In this document: positions 1 to 9,685 of the stretch, piece by piece
How the letters are laid out: every line of letters begins with the position of its first letter
Numbering within the stretch: position 1 is the first letter of the stretch
DNA from: Agapanthus africanus
Taxonomy: Eukaryota > Streptophyta > Magnoliopsida > Asparagales > Amaryllidaceae
Reading direction: 5' to 3'
Assembly: GCA_030015575.1 (NCBI GenBank)
Contig: CM057338.1
Coordinates: forward strand, 633,012,189-633,076,188
DNA length: 64,000 nt
The notes under the pieces: generated by a model
What the model saw: only the letters and a program-made list of their open reading frames with translations
What the model was told of the DNA's origin: nothing
Database searches by the model: none
Translations under genes and position numbers: made by a program

Positions 1-2915
1 ATCCTCCTATTTCTTCTTTACGTACCATGTTGTCTTCTATTGATTTATTATACTTCAGTTGTGAATCCTATATTCTTGGTAAATATCGCTCCTCTTTTCC
101 TCCAGTTAATAAAAGACATGATTTGCCTTTTGCGTTAGTTCATTCCGATATTTGGGGTTTCTTTAAATTTTCTAGTGTGTTTGGTTTAGATATTTTGTGA
201 CTTTTATCGATCATTCACGTATGACTTGGTTGTATTTTCTAGTGTGGTTGATTTATTATAGTTCTATCGAACATTCACGTATGACTTGGTTGTATTTTTT
301 GCTTAATAGGTCTGAACTTTTCTCTATCTTTAAAATCTTCGTAGCTCAGATTACTAATCAATTTGATGTTTCGGTAAAAGTTCTTCGTTCAGATAATGCT
401 AAGGAGCATATTAGCATGGAGTTTACTCCATTTTGTCAGACACAGGGTATATTGCATCAAACTTCATGTTCTTATACCCAGCAAAATGGGATTGCTGAAC
501 GAATAACACGACATTTTCTTGAGGTAACTTGTTCTCTTGTTTTGCATATATGCGTCCCTAAACGATTGTGGAATTTTGCAGTCTTAGCTGTCTGTTTTTA
601 TATCAATCGCATGCTTTTTCCCATCCTAGACAACCAGTCCCTTTTCTCTGTTTTGTTTCCACATGGACAATCCGTTGCCTGTTCCTCCTAAAGTGTTTGG
701 TTGTCTATACTATTCGCATATTCTAGGTCCTCATATTGACAAGGTTAATCCTTGAGCTACCCGTATGGTATTTGTAGGTTACTCACGATCCCCAAAAGAG
801 TTTGCTTTGACCCTACCACATCTAAAGATTGCATTTCATGTGATGTGACCTTCTTAGAAGATCAAGCCTATTTTGCACCTCCTATTAAGAACCCTACTCC
901 TACTATTCCTGTGCCTCACCTACCTTTCTCAGAATTTGATTTGTCTGTTCAACCTATGTCCTGTTTTTAAGCCTGTAGCCTCGTCGTATCATCGTCGTAA
1001 CAAAGTTGTACCATCCTCTTCCACCAATTATTATTCTAAAGATTCTTCTGCAGGTACTACTATACAGTCCACTGTTCCTGATTCTCCACCGCCGCTGTCT
1101 TCGAAAGAACTCTCTTTCTATTGTCTTACGCAAGGGTAAGTGTTCCTGTACTACTGCACATCCAATTTCTAATTTTGTTTTCTATCATAGACTGACACTA
1201 TCTGCTCGTCAGTTTGTTTTTTCATTGTCTGCCATCACTACTTTTCTCTGTTCACGAAGCTTTTCAGCACCCAGATTGGCATGCAATTATGTTAGAGGAG
1301 ATTGCCACACCGCGCTCTAATTAAACTTGGAAATTGGTACCTACGCTTTCAGATAAGAAAGTTGCCGGTTGTCGATGGGTTTTTGCTATCAAGCAAACTC
1401 CCGATGGGATGCTTGACCGTCTCAAAACTCGTTTAGTGGCCAAAAGATTTACTCAACAGTATAATTTGGATTATGCTGAGATGTTTTCGCCAGTTGCCAA
1501 ATTGACCTCGGTTCGTGTTCTTGTATCCTTGGTTGTTTCTAAGGCATGACCACTTCATCAGCTTGATGTGAAGACTGGCTTTCTTAATGGCGATCTTTCC
1601 GAGACTATTTATATGCAGCGACCTCCTGGTTTTGAGCGACCGGGGGAGTATGGTTTGTCTTCTATAAAAATCGTTATACGGATTAAAGCAGTCACTGTGT
1701 TCTTGAGTTGAAAAGTTTAATACAGTTCTACGATAGATAAGCTTCAAATGCAATCGTACCGACACATCTCTTTATACATAATTGTCCTCAAGACAGGGTA
1801 ATTATGCCAGTATATGTTGATATTATCATCACTGGAGATAATTCTGCTGGTATCTCCAAGATGAAAGAATATTTAGCTTCACACTTTCAAACCAACGACC
1901 TTAGACCACTTAGATATTTTCTTGGAATTGAAATATCATGATAGATTACACCTCTCTCAGCCCAAGTATGCACTTGATCTTCTATCTGAGACATGAATCT
2001 GAGATGTAAACAAACCAACATTTTATGGATTTCTCAGTCAAGCTATCTCGATTGAGCTTTCCCTCAGATCTTCCACTACCCGATCCAGGAAGATATCGAC
2101 GTCTAGTTGGGAAGCTTATTTGCCTCACTGTCACTCACCTGACACTGCCTTTCCCGTTTGTACAGCGAGTCGGTATATGCAGAATTTTTTGACCTCTCAC
2201 CTTAAGGAAGTTGTGCATATTCTCATATACATCAAAGGTTCTCCAGGAGAGTGCTTTCTCTACAAACCATCATCTATGTTGTCGCTCACAGCCTTTGTGG
2301 ATGCTGACTTTGCTGGATCTCGTCGTTCCACTAGTGGTTACCGTGTATTCTTGGGAGGAAACTTGGTTATGTGGAGTAAGAAGTAAAATGCAGTGGCTCG
2401 TTCTTCTGCCGAGACTGAGTATAGATCTATGCCGCATTAGTTGTTGAGTTGGTATGGTTTACATTCTTTCTGTCAGATTTTAGGGTTCCTTCTCTTCCGA
2501 CTACACTCTTCTGTGATAACAATGTCGTGATCCACATTGCTGAGAATCTAGTTTTTCATTAGCGGACCAAGTATATCGAAATAGATTGCGACTTCATTCG
2601 TGACAAAATGACAGATGAGGTTGTTGCACTCTAACATGTTTCCTTTTCGACTCAACTAGCAGATATCCTCACCGAAGCTCTTCCTCGACCGGGTTTTGCT
2701 CGTCTTCTATTCAAACTTGGCATGATTGACATCTACGCTCCAGCTTGCGGGGAGTGTTGTGAATATAATGGGTTAGATATTAGTTACGAGTTGTTAGATC
2801 AGTTAAAATATAAGAGATGGTCTATGACTATATATTTGCATGTAGAAGTCATTAATGATTATGTCAATAAATTATTTCTTCTCAGTTCTTTGCTCGATCC
2901 AAATCCGACCCGACA
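1..2915 (+). mobile_element. Decayed Ty1-copia retrotransposon (3' part, element L)
   Basis: Translated stretches show Copia pol parts in the expected order. GAG-pre-integrase and the first integrase motif (HSDIWG) lie near 70-160, the integrase core (TWLYFL, RSDNAKEH, TQQNGIAER) near 220-510, reverse transcriptase (VAGCRWVFAIK, DYAEMFSPVAKL) near 1360-1510, and RNase H (FVDADFAGSRRSTSGYR) near 2290-2350. The element ends with a purine-rich tract near 2742-2754 and a short LTR. It is strongly broken, with many breaks, and looks old. The 5' end is outside the window. A 160-bp LTR and this pol style suit the small-LTR plant lineages such as Ale/Retrofit, but I cannot fix the lineage. It lies just upstream of a phosphatase exon in the same orientation, so it probably sits in an intron of that gene. 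Confidence 0.88.
2755..2915 (+). repeat. Probable 3' LTR of element L
   Basis: It begins TGTTGTGAAT directly after a purine-rich tract (CTTGCGGGGAG) and ends near CCGACA, giving TG...CA ends. The length of about 161 bp suits the short LTRs of some plant Copia lineages. The matching 5' LTR is outside the window, so the end point is an estimate. Confidence 0.6.
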
Positions 2916-2984
2916 ATACTACCAAGTGTTGTACTTTCCACGTGACAACCATACCAAAGAAAAAAGTGAGTTGCAAGTGAGGAG

Positions 2985-3182
2985 TGTTGAAAATAAAAAA
3001 AGCCAAATGATGGGATTTTAAAAATAGTTCCACATTGGAAACAACAAAAGAAACACATGGGTATAAAATATAAAATGGGTCACACCTCAACAAGGCTCGA
3101 GTCTTATTGTTGGAACCCACTTATTATTAAAAGCTCATGTAAAAAGCCCATCACTCTAATTCTTCTCTAATTTTAAACTCCA
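2985..3182 (+). repeat. LTR-like / TRIM-like remnant in the intron
   Basis: A purine-rich run (AAGTGAGGAG) is followed by TGTTGAAAAT, then a TTCCACATTGG motif and a TATA-like run (GGTATAAAATATAAAA) near 3060-3075. This order is typical of the U3 region of small plant LTRs and TRIM elements. No second copy is visible in the window and the 3' boundary is a guess. It lies between element L and the phosphatase exon. Confidence 0.35.
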
Positions 3183-3240
3183 CTCTACTTTAAAATTAAC
3201 TTTGACAAATATCATTATTGTTTGGCACTGCTCTTTGTAG

Positions 3241-4606
3241 GGTGTTCATGCGGTCAACCTAGGGGATAGTGGCTTTATAATAGTAAGAGATGGATGCACC
3301 ATATTCCGCTCACCCGTACAGCAGCATGATTTCAATTTCACTTATCAACTGGAGAGTGGAAATTACAGTGATTTACCCAGTGCTGCCCAGGTATATCATT
3401 TGATGTTCCGTCTATCTTTTTTCCCATACAATTTGTCTGGCACATGCAAAATACTGAAATTGAGACATTGGGACAAGTATATGTCTAATTTTATAAACCT
3501 TTTAATTTCATATGAGTACTCTCTTATATAACTTTATTGCAAATGCATAAAATTTGTAGACTTATTATAAAAAGAGGAATATTGAAGAACGGAACATCAT
3601 GCTCTTTGTGCATTTATACTTGGTCTTAGAAAGATTCCTTTATTTTTTTTCACTTTTAATATTTACTGACTTTTCCGGAGCATGCCATGTAGCATCTGGC
3701 CAATGCATTCAAAGAAAGCATGGAGAAACAAATTGAAATAGGTCAAACATCATGGAGTTTGCGATGTTACACTAAAATAATAAAGTTAGTAAAACCGAGT
3801 TCTTGAATTTTCTTATCAAACTTTCTATCAGGGTCTGCTTGGATCCGAGTACTGAAAAATTATAAATTTATAATTTGGCATATATCAGAAAAGGTTTTTC
3901 ATCTACCACTATTCTTTAGAATTATTGTGTTTATAGGGAATGAAAAGGATCATTCTTTGTCCATTAAATTGATTTTCATTCCAAATCTCTGTTTGGTTGC
4001 AATTAAAATCATTGCTATTGATATGCAATCTCAAGATATCATTGGCTAGTCAAAATTTTAGTGCCTATAAATCCTTACCAAATAAGAGCTGATCTTTTCT
4101 TGTTTATGGTGGCGTTATATGATTTATGGGGCAATGTTTCACCGATTCTTTTACTTTGAAAACAAATTTGGGAATCACCCTCTTCCAAAAAACAACCAAA
4201 AAAAAAAGACTCGCAGCAAGAACTGGTCCCTTTTGCTCTTCAATTTGTTTTTAGCAAACAGGACCTCAACTTGATTTTGATGTATTTGCAGGTATTTACC
4301 GTTCCTGTTGCCTCTGGCGACGTATTTGTTGCTGGAACAGACGGTCTGTTTGATAATTTATACAACAACGAGGTGACAGCTGTGGTGGTTCATGCAATAA
4401 GAGCAGGGCTGGGGCCTCAAGTAACATCTCAGAAAATTGCTGCTCTTGCTCGCCAACGGGCCCAGGACAAGAACAGGCAAACTCCATTCTCTACTGCAGC
4501 TCAAGATGCAGGATATCGATATTATGGAGGTAAGCTTGATGACATCACAGTTGTCGTGTCGTATGTCACTGCTGCCTCTACTGCTGCTACTGGTACTACA
4601 GCTTAG
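3241..4606 (+). CDS. Protein phosphatase 2C, C-terminal two exons (partial gene)
   Basis: Two exons in the same phase encode the end of a PP2C-family Ser/Thr phosphatase. Exon 3241-3390 gives 50 residues and contains LGDSGF (residues 7-12). It is preceded by CTTTGTAG and followed by GTATAT. Exon 4292-4606 gives 104 residues and a TAG stop, preceded by TTTGCAG. It carries GTDGLFDN (residues 15-22) and KLDDITVVV (81-89). These are PP2C motifs whose aspartates bind the Mg/Mn ions that drive hydrolysis of phosphoserine and phosphothreonine. The segments SPVQQHDFNFTYQLE and QDKNRQTPFSTAAQDAG are what I remember of the plant PP2C 55/80/BIPP2C-like subgroup; that placement is from memory. The N-terminal half, any transit peptide and the first metal-binding motif must lie upstream of position 1 or have been lost. 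The visible part is intact, so the gene may be functional despite the Copia insertion in the preceding intron. Confidence 0.93.
3391..4291 (+). other. Last intron of the PP2C gene
   Basis: A 901-bp AT-rich intron with GT (GTATAT) and AG (TTTGCAG) ends. It joins two exons in phase 0, so the reading frame runs on cleanly. I see no element or gene inside it. Confidence 0.85.
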
Positions 4607-4996
4607 AAAAATAGTTTTAGCCTTTTGTTTTTGCTGTGTTTGTTTGTACATATACAAAGTTGAAGTTTGGATGGATGGATCAATACATCCAAGTTGTGTA
4701 ATTTTGTTAGACCTTATTTGTTATAAAGGACAATTCTGAGGTGTGTTCTATTTATTTGCTTGGTGGTTAGAAATTTCGGTCTTCTTTTTTACTTGAACGA
4801 CTCAAATTTATGTTCATTTCAATAATCACATTTTTGTAGTGTCTAGGACTAAAGGGCCTTTGCAAGGAGCAACGGTTATTGTTCGGAGATGTTTGCCTAC
4901 TTTGGTAACAGGAGCATGTACATGATTCTTCTGGAGTAATTTGTTTTGAGTACTCAAAATACTGTCTTTGCACCGTACATTTTATTATTCTTTTAT
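4607..4996 (+). other. PP2C 3' UTR and downstream spacer
   Basis: AT-rich, non-coding sequence after the PP2C stop. The mRNA end probably lies within the first 150-250 bp, where T-rich runs occur, but I cannot place a poly(A) site. No gene is seen. Confidence 0.5.
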
Positions 4997-5400
4997 TTTT
5001 AAATGAGAATAATGGAGAAAAGAGGGAGGAAATTTCCTTCTATGGCGTGGAAATTTTACCACCTCTACCAATTTTTTTGACGATCGGCCTCCATCATCTT
5101 CATTGTTATCATCTAAGATGTGGGTACACCAAATTTCTTGTGATTCTACAACTTTTTCATCGTTGATTTAGCAATGTAAAAAGTTCTATTGGCGGTAAAC
5201 CGTTAATTTTGAACTCACAAAATCAACGGTGAAAATGTTGTGGAATCACATGAAATTTGGTGTACGCACATCTTCGATGATAACGATGAAGATGATGGGG
5301 GTCGATCGTCGGAAAAATTGGTGGAGGTTGTATTTTTTCCACGCCATAGAAGGAAATCCCCTTCTATGGCCTCTTTCCTCCATTAATCTCTTTTTAAATT
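4997..5400. mobile_element. Fold-back / MITE-like element with long inverted arms
   Basis: Arms at about 4997-5169 and 5219-5400 are inverted copies of each other. Examples are CTTCTATGGCGTGGAAA on the left against TTTCCACGCCATAGAAG on the right, and TACACCAAATTTC against GAAATTTGGTGTA. A loop of about 50 bp separates them. The right arm has an extra piece of some 17 bp near its outer end. There is no transposase and no clear target-site duplication, so this is a non-autonomous DNA-transposon relic of unknown superfamily. It lies about 400 bp past the PP2C stop. Confidence 0.75.
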
Positions 5401-6185
5401 TATATATCAATACATTTGTCTTAATGTATTCACCATGCCAAAATTTGCTTCTTATTAGTGAATTCTTGCAACCTATATTAACTGAGTAGATTTACTTTGA
5501 ATTCTGTTTTTGGTTGGATTCGGCTGTGCTATCGAGTTGGTTTCTGATTGCTGGATTTTTTTATTATTTCATGTTAATACTACTTGACATAATTTATGTC
5601 GCAAGCATAACCTCCTTTCGTCAAAACTTTCCTTTCCTTTTAGATTTCCCCTTCAATATACTGAAGGGTGCACCTGATTGTTGCTTTAATCTTTTCAATT
5701 GGTATGTAAAATTTAATAATTTCAATGTTGTTTCAGAAGGAGGTAGAGCTGCTGTAATGCATAGAAAATATCGATTTGAACCAATACCATATCATGGCTT
5801 GAAAAATATGTAGGCTTCATATTCCACCACAATAAAAAATTAAATCATAGTTGTTGCTTTAAATTGTCTACAGAATCTTCATCTCCACGTGAATCTGATC
5901 AAAATTTTCCATCACATCGTAAATGTATGGTTTGTATAACTTGAATGGTGGTTTTGTGCTCCGAAGTATTTTTATGGCTTAATCCTAAAATGTACAATAT
6001 TGTTTTGTTGTTTTGCAAGGAATTACTATACCGTTTTCAACCTATGAAAAAAACCCATAAATAATGGTGTCACTTCAACACTCAAGGAGAACTTGACATG
6101 AGAAGGTCTACAACAGCAAAACCACAAATCCGATTTCCGATACTTTGAGAATACAATCCCACGAAGGTCGTGGAGCATTACGGAT
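5401..6185. other. Intergenic, nothing recognised
   Basis: AT-rich sequence. An open stretch of 99 codons at 5514-5813 shows no motif, no similarity I know and no splice context, so I do not call it a gene. Confidence 0.5.
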
Positions 6186-6300
6186 GATTCATCTTCTGAA
6201 ACTAATTTATCCAGTTGGATAAAACCTCCAATTCCCTCTATTAAAATCAATATAGATGCATCCGTCTGTCATAAATTTGCTAATGTTTGCTGTCAAAATA
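6186..6300 (+). pseudogene. RNase H-like relic (LINE-type or orphan)
   Basis: One frame reads WIKPPIPSIKINIDASV near 6216-6266. This resembles the start of the plant reverse-transcriptase-like RNase H domain (W-x-PP...K-I-N-x-D-A-S), which is common at the ends of plant LINEs and in orphan RNase H genes. Only the first 40 or so residues are recognisable and no downstream catalytic motif is seen. A chance match cannot be excluded. Confidence 0.3.
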
Positions 6301-6360
6301 CACTTGTTATTTGCGTTTCAAGTCAAAAAACACATTATCATCACATTTATTTTATGTTAA

Positions 6361-7740
6361 CCATTAGGCTCGATCCGGCCCAATATCCGCCTATATGAGT
6401 GGATACCCTATATATTCATATATAAAGGGCTAGGATTTCATACGAGACATATGATAGATAGGCATGCAATATAGAAAGTTTTTCTAGAGAGAAAAAGCAA
6501 CAGAGAGCCGCCGTCTCCTTTTCTCGTCCTTTTCTACTTGAGTTGGTCTGCGGGATGATCAAGAGAGAGATTCTCGTTTTCTACCAAAGGGTGGTTTCCC
6601 TCCGGCCGTTGCTTGGAGACGCTAAAGATCAGATTTTCTATGTGATGGCGGCAAGGTGATTGATCTAATCAATCAGATCAGGTATATTGTAACCTTTAGG
6701 GTGGATACACAGTCTTTCCGCTGCGCATAGTTACATATTTTGTATCTACATTACCTAAAGAGAACATTGGTCCCACGTTCGTAGAATTATAGATCTGTGA
6801 TGTTTAAAATATATGCAACTCAAAAGTTGCATTTTTTTTTATCTAAAGCTAGATAATTTTTTTTAATAATTATTTAATGACAGATCTATATTTTTAGGGT
6901 TATCGTTTTGATGGATATTCATAGATCTATCACCATAGATTAGATCTGTTACTATGACGCTTTAATGTAGTGACTTTTAGTTTCGTTGATGTGAAATTAC
7001 TCATGAAACAAAATGAGATAAATTTTATTTTATAAGAGATTGGATCTTTTTGTGTAAAAAGAAAAAAAAAATTAAATTTCTCTGTTTGGTGAGCATTAAT
7101 AGCGGCAAGGTCCCAATTTTTTTTCAAACCCTAACCCTAAATTTTTTTCTTTTGTTAAAAAAAAAAACTTGGGGGAATTATGGGATTTTGGTTTGAAACC
7201 AAATATTTTTTGGATTTTTGGTTGGGAACCAAATATTTTTTCCTGGAATTTTAGTTTGGAACCAAATATTTTTTTTTTTGATTTTGGTATAAGACCAAAT
7301 ATTTTTTCTAACAAAAATATTTCTAGAAAATAAAAACAATTTTCTGACTTTTATTTTTTTTTTGTGGATTTTCTAGGAAAATCCAGAAAATATATATTTT
7401 TTACAAAAAGAGGTAGGCTGGCCATGGCTGCTTGAGCCGGGCTCGGAGCCGTCCGAGTTTTATAATTTTTTTAAAAAAATAAAAAAATAAAGATAATCCA
7501 GAAAAATTGCCGAAAATTCAAGAAAATTGAGAATTATTTTTGGTGTTTTCTTATTTTTTTTGGATTTCCCATGTTAGTTGAGGGTTTTACTAATAACTTT
7601 AGAAGTTATGATTTTTTTCGAAAATTTTGTTTGCTCACCAAAAGTTTCAAATTTTTTACTATCACATAAAATCTTAGAGATTCTATGGGTAGTTGTTCCA
7701 GTGGGAACGCCTGGGGCGCGTGTTAATTTCATAAAAAAAC
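6361..7740 (+). mobile_element. LTR/leader-like remnant
   Basis: A TATA-like segment (ATATATTCATATATAAAG near 6410-6427) is followed by a purine-rich transcribed-looking region (CTAGAGAGAAAAAGCAACAG). A possible LTR end (AAAGAGAACA near 6763) and a long A/T-rich leader-like tract without coding capacity then follow. This looks like the U3-R-U5 and untranslated leader of an old LTR retrotransposon. No partner LTR or certain primer-binding site is present, so the call is tentative. Confidence 0.3.
7186..7311. repeat. Minisatellite with AACCAAATATTTTTT units
   Basis: Four imperfect direct copies spaced about 35-40 bp share the core TTTGG-x-ACCAAATATTTTTT. Each unit carries a small inverted repeat (TTTGG/CCAAA). 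The minus-strand open stretch here, with repeated KIFG, is only the translation of this repeat. Confidence 0.7.
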
Positions 7741-8978
7741 GAAAATGCTAATAAAACGGACAAGATTAGATAGGGTAGTTTAATGAAAATGAAATCTGTT
7801 AAATTGATTGTTGCATTTGTGATGTGCATGGCATATTATATATATAAAGACGCATAGTGTATTAATCTGACAAATTTCAAGCGGAAGATTTCGAGAGAAG
7901 ACGGGAGTTTAGATTCAAATACCCAATCTACTCCATTTCTAGGAAATCTATGATTCGTTTTTCAATCATTATAACAAAATTTTAAATTTTATACTTTTGA
8001 ATGATGTGGTTCGGGTCATAGGCCTTCTTCTCTTTTTTCGTGATGTAGGTTTATTGTTGTTGTTAAGATGGGTTAAAAACGAAACGTTCTTTGGGAAAGA
8101 ATGATACTCCATTATATACCATTGTCTTAACGCATGCATAATAAAGTTAAGATATCGTCATTCTCACCAGGGATGAGATGATAGATGACGATAACATAAT
8201 AAAATAAAAACATTAGTTTAATATTATATGAACAAGCAGAAAGACTTGGACGCTAGTGATAAGATAGCAGCGATATATCAGGGCTACACGACGCAGCACC
8301 ATCGAGATACAGCGATCTTCGGAGGATTGGCGTATCTAGTATCTCTCTACGTGTTGGACGTGATGAAGAGCGATGTCATTAGTGATCATATGATTTATTG
8401 TCGAGCACTTGCAGTTTATGCTGAACGGTAGTTACAGCGTATCTACGCGCCAAGAGATAAGCTGTGCGATGATTACGGGGTAATTTATGCGACGTGAAAA
8501 TGTTACATTATTTCTCGATTTGACGTTATTTTCACATAATGAGTCGAATCACGTAATGTGGATACACTTAAGAATTATATCTTCATCGATTCAGGAGCTG
8601 AAGAGTGCTGCTCCAGTTAGACCGTCGAGCGATAGCAGTAGACGGTTACATGTTTTTTACTTGATCTATGAAGCAGTTAGTTATGCGGAAAGCGAATGCG
8701 TTGACATTTGCTAGTACGTTTGAGTAACTGAGACATAAGGTTTAATCGCCATAGGCGATAGAATCAAGAGCACTGCTGATATGTTGACAATGTCAATAGT
8801 GTGCGAGGATAGGTGTCCTAATGCAAGATGAGTTTAATCGAGCTATGAAAACAGGAATAACGCGCCAATAACTTAAATGGTCCGATATGGAGAAATGTGC
8901 TGGCAATAATGAATATAATAAGTTCAACGTTTTGACTGTGGAAATTTAATCCGTCAGGGTACTGTGTCGAGAGCATAT
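7741..8978. other. Unassigned sequence before LTR H
   Basis: No gene, LTR or pol domain is recognised. From about 8220 the base composition becomes less AT-rich and short open stretches (8228-8431, 8487-8714) appear, without motifs. The tract could be old retroelement interior, since an LTR follows at 8979, but the polypurine tract seen in the related Copia elements is absent next to that LTR. Confidence 0.4.
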
Positions 8979-9685
8979 TGTTAGATATGTATGCCCTAGA
9001 GGCCATTATTGTATGATATAGTGGATACTTGGACATAGATATGTACATGACAGTTTTGCTCGATATAATAATATACTATTTGGTTTGTCTTTATCATTCT
9101 GTTAGTGATATGTATGCCCTAGAGGTCATTACTGTACATACGATGTATATTGTAGTGGATGCTTGGACATATATATGGAGGACTTTCTTGCTCGATATGA
9201 TAGTATGCTATCTGGTTGCTCTTTATCTTAACATGTACACTGATTGTCTCTATATTACATGTTGATAATGCCCTTAGGATGAGTACTTGACTACCAGGAG
9301 TATGATGCAGATCATACTAGTGGGGACAGAGTAGTCGCTAAGTACATCCTTCAAATGTTCCTTGTCGTAGGTGTATCGAGACAGGGCATCGATATACCAG
9401 AGTAGACTAGCGTATAGCTTCTCGACCCATGTAGATGGGCGATGAATGATCCCATATCCATTGGTGTTTGACATCAGAGATAGTATACGGGTGCTCAGTG
9501 GAGACTGGGTACATTGGGCGAACTCGCCGAGAACTCCCAGATGGTATTATACCTAACGTCAGATGACAGTTCTCTGGTGACACTGGTACAGGTTAGTCTG
9601 TAGACCTGCGATAGTCATAGAGTCTTGTGTGATTCCCACTGTGCTTTGATTTCCACCTTACCACGTTCAAGAGAACGTGCAAAAC

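Noticed and set aside
4296-4657. Minus-strand open stretches over the last PP2C exon
   Set aside because: They are shadows of the coding exon on the other strand, with low-complexity translations and no motif.
5514-5813. 99-codon open stretch
   Set aside because: Hydrophobic, AT-rich translation without similarity I recognise, no splice or promoter context, and no neighbour to support it.
8228-8714. Two short open stretches before LTR H as small genes
   Set aside because: No motif, no start or splice context, and they lie in probable retroelement-derived sequence.
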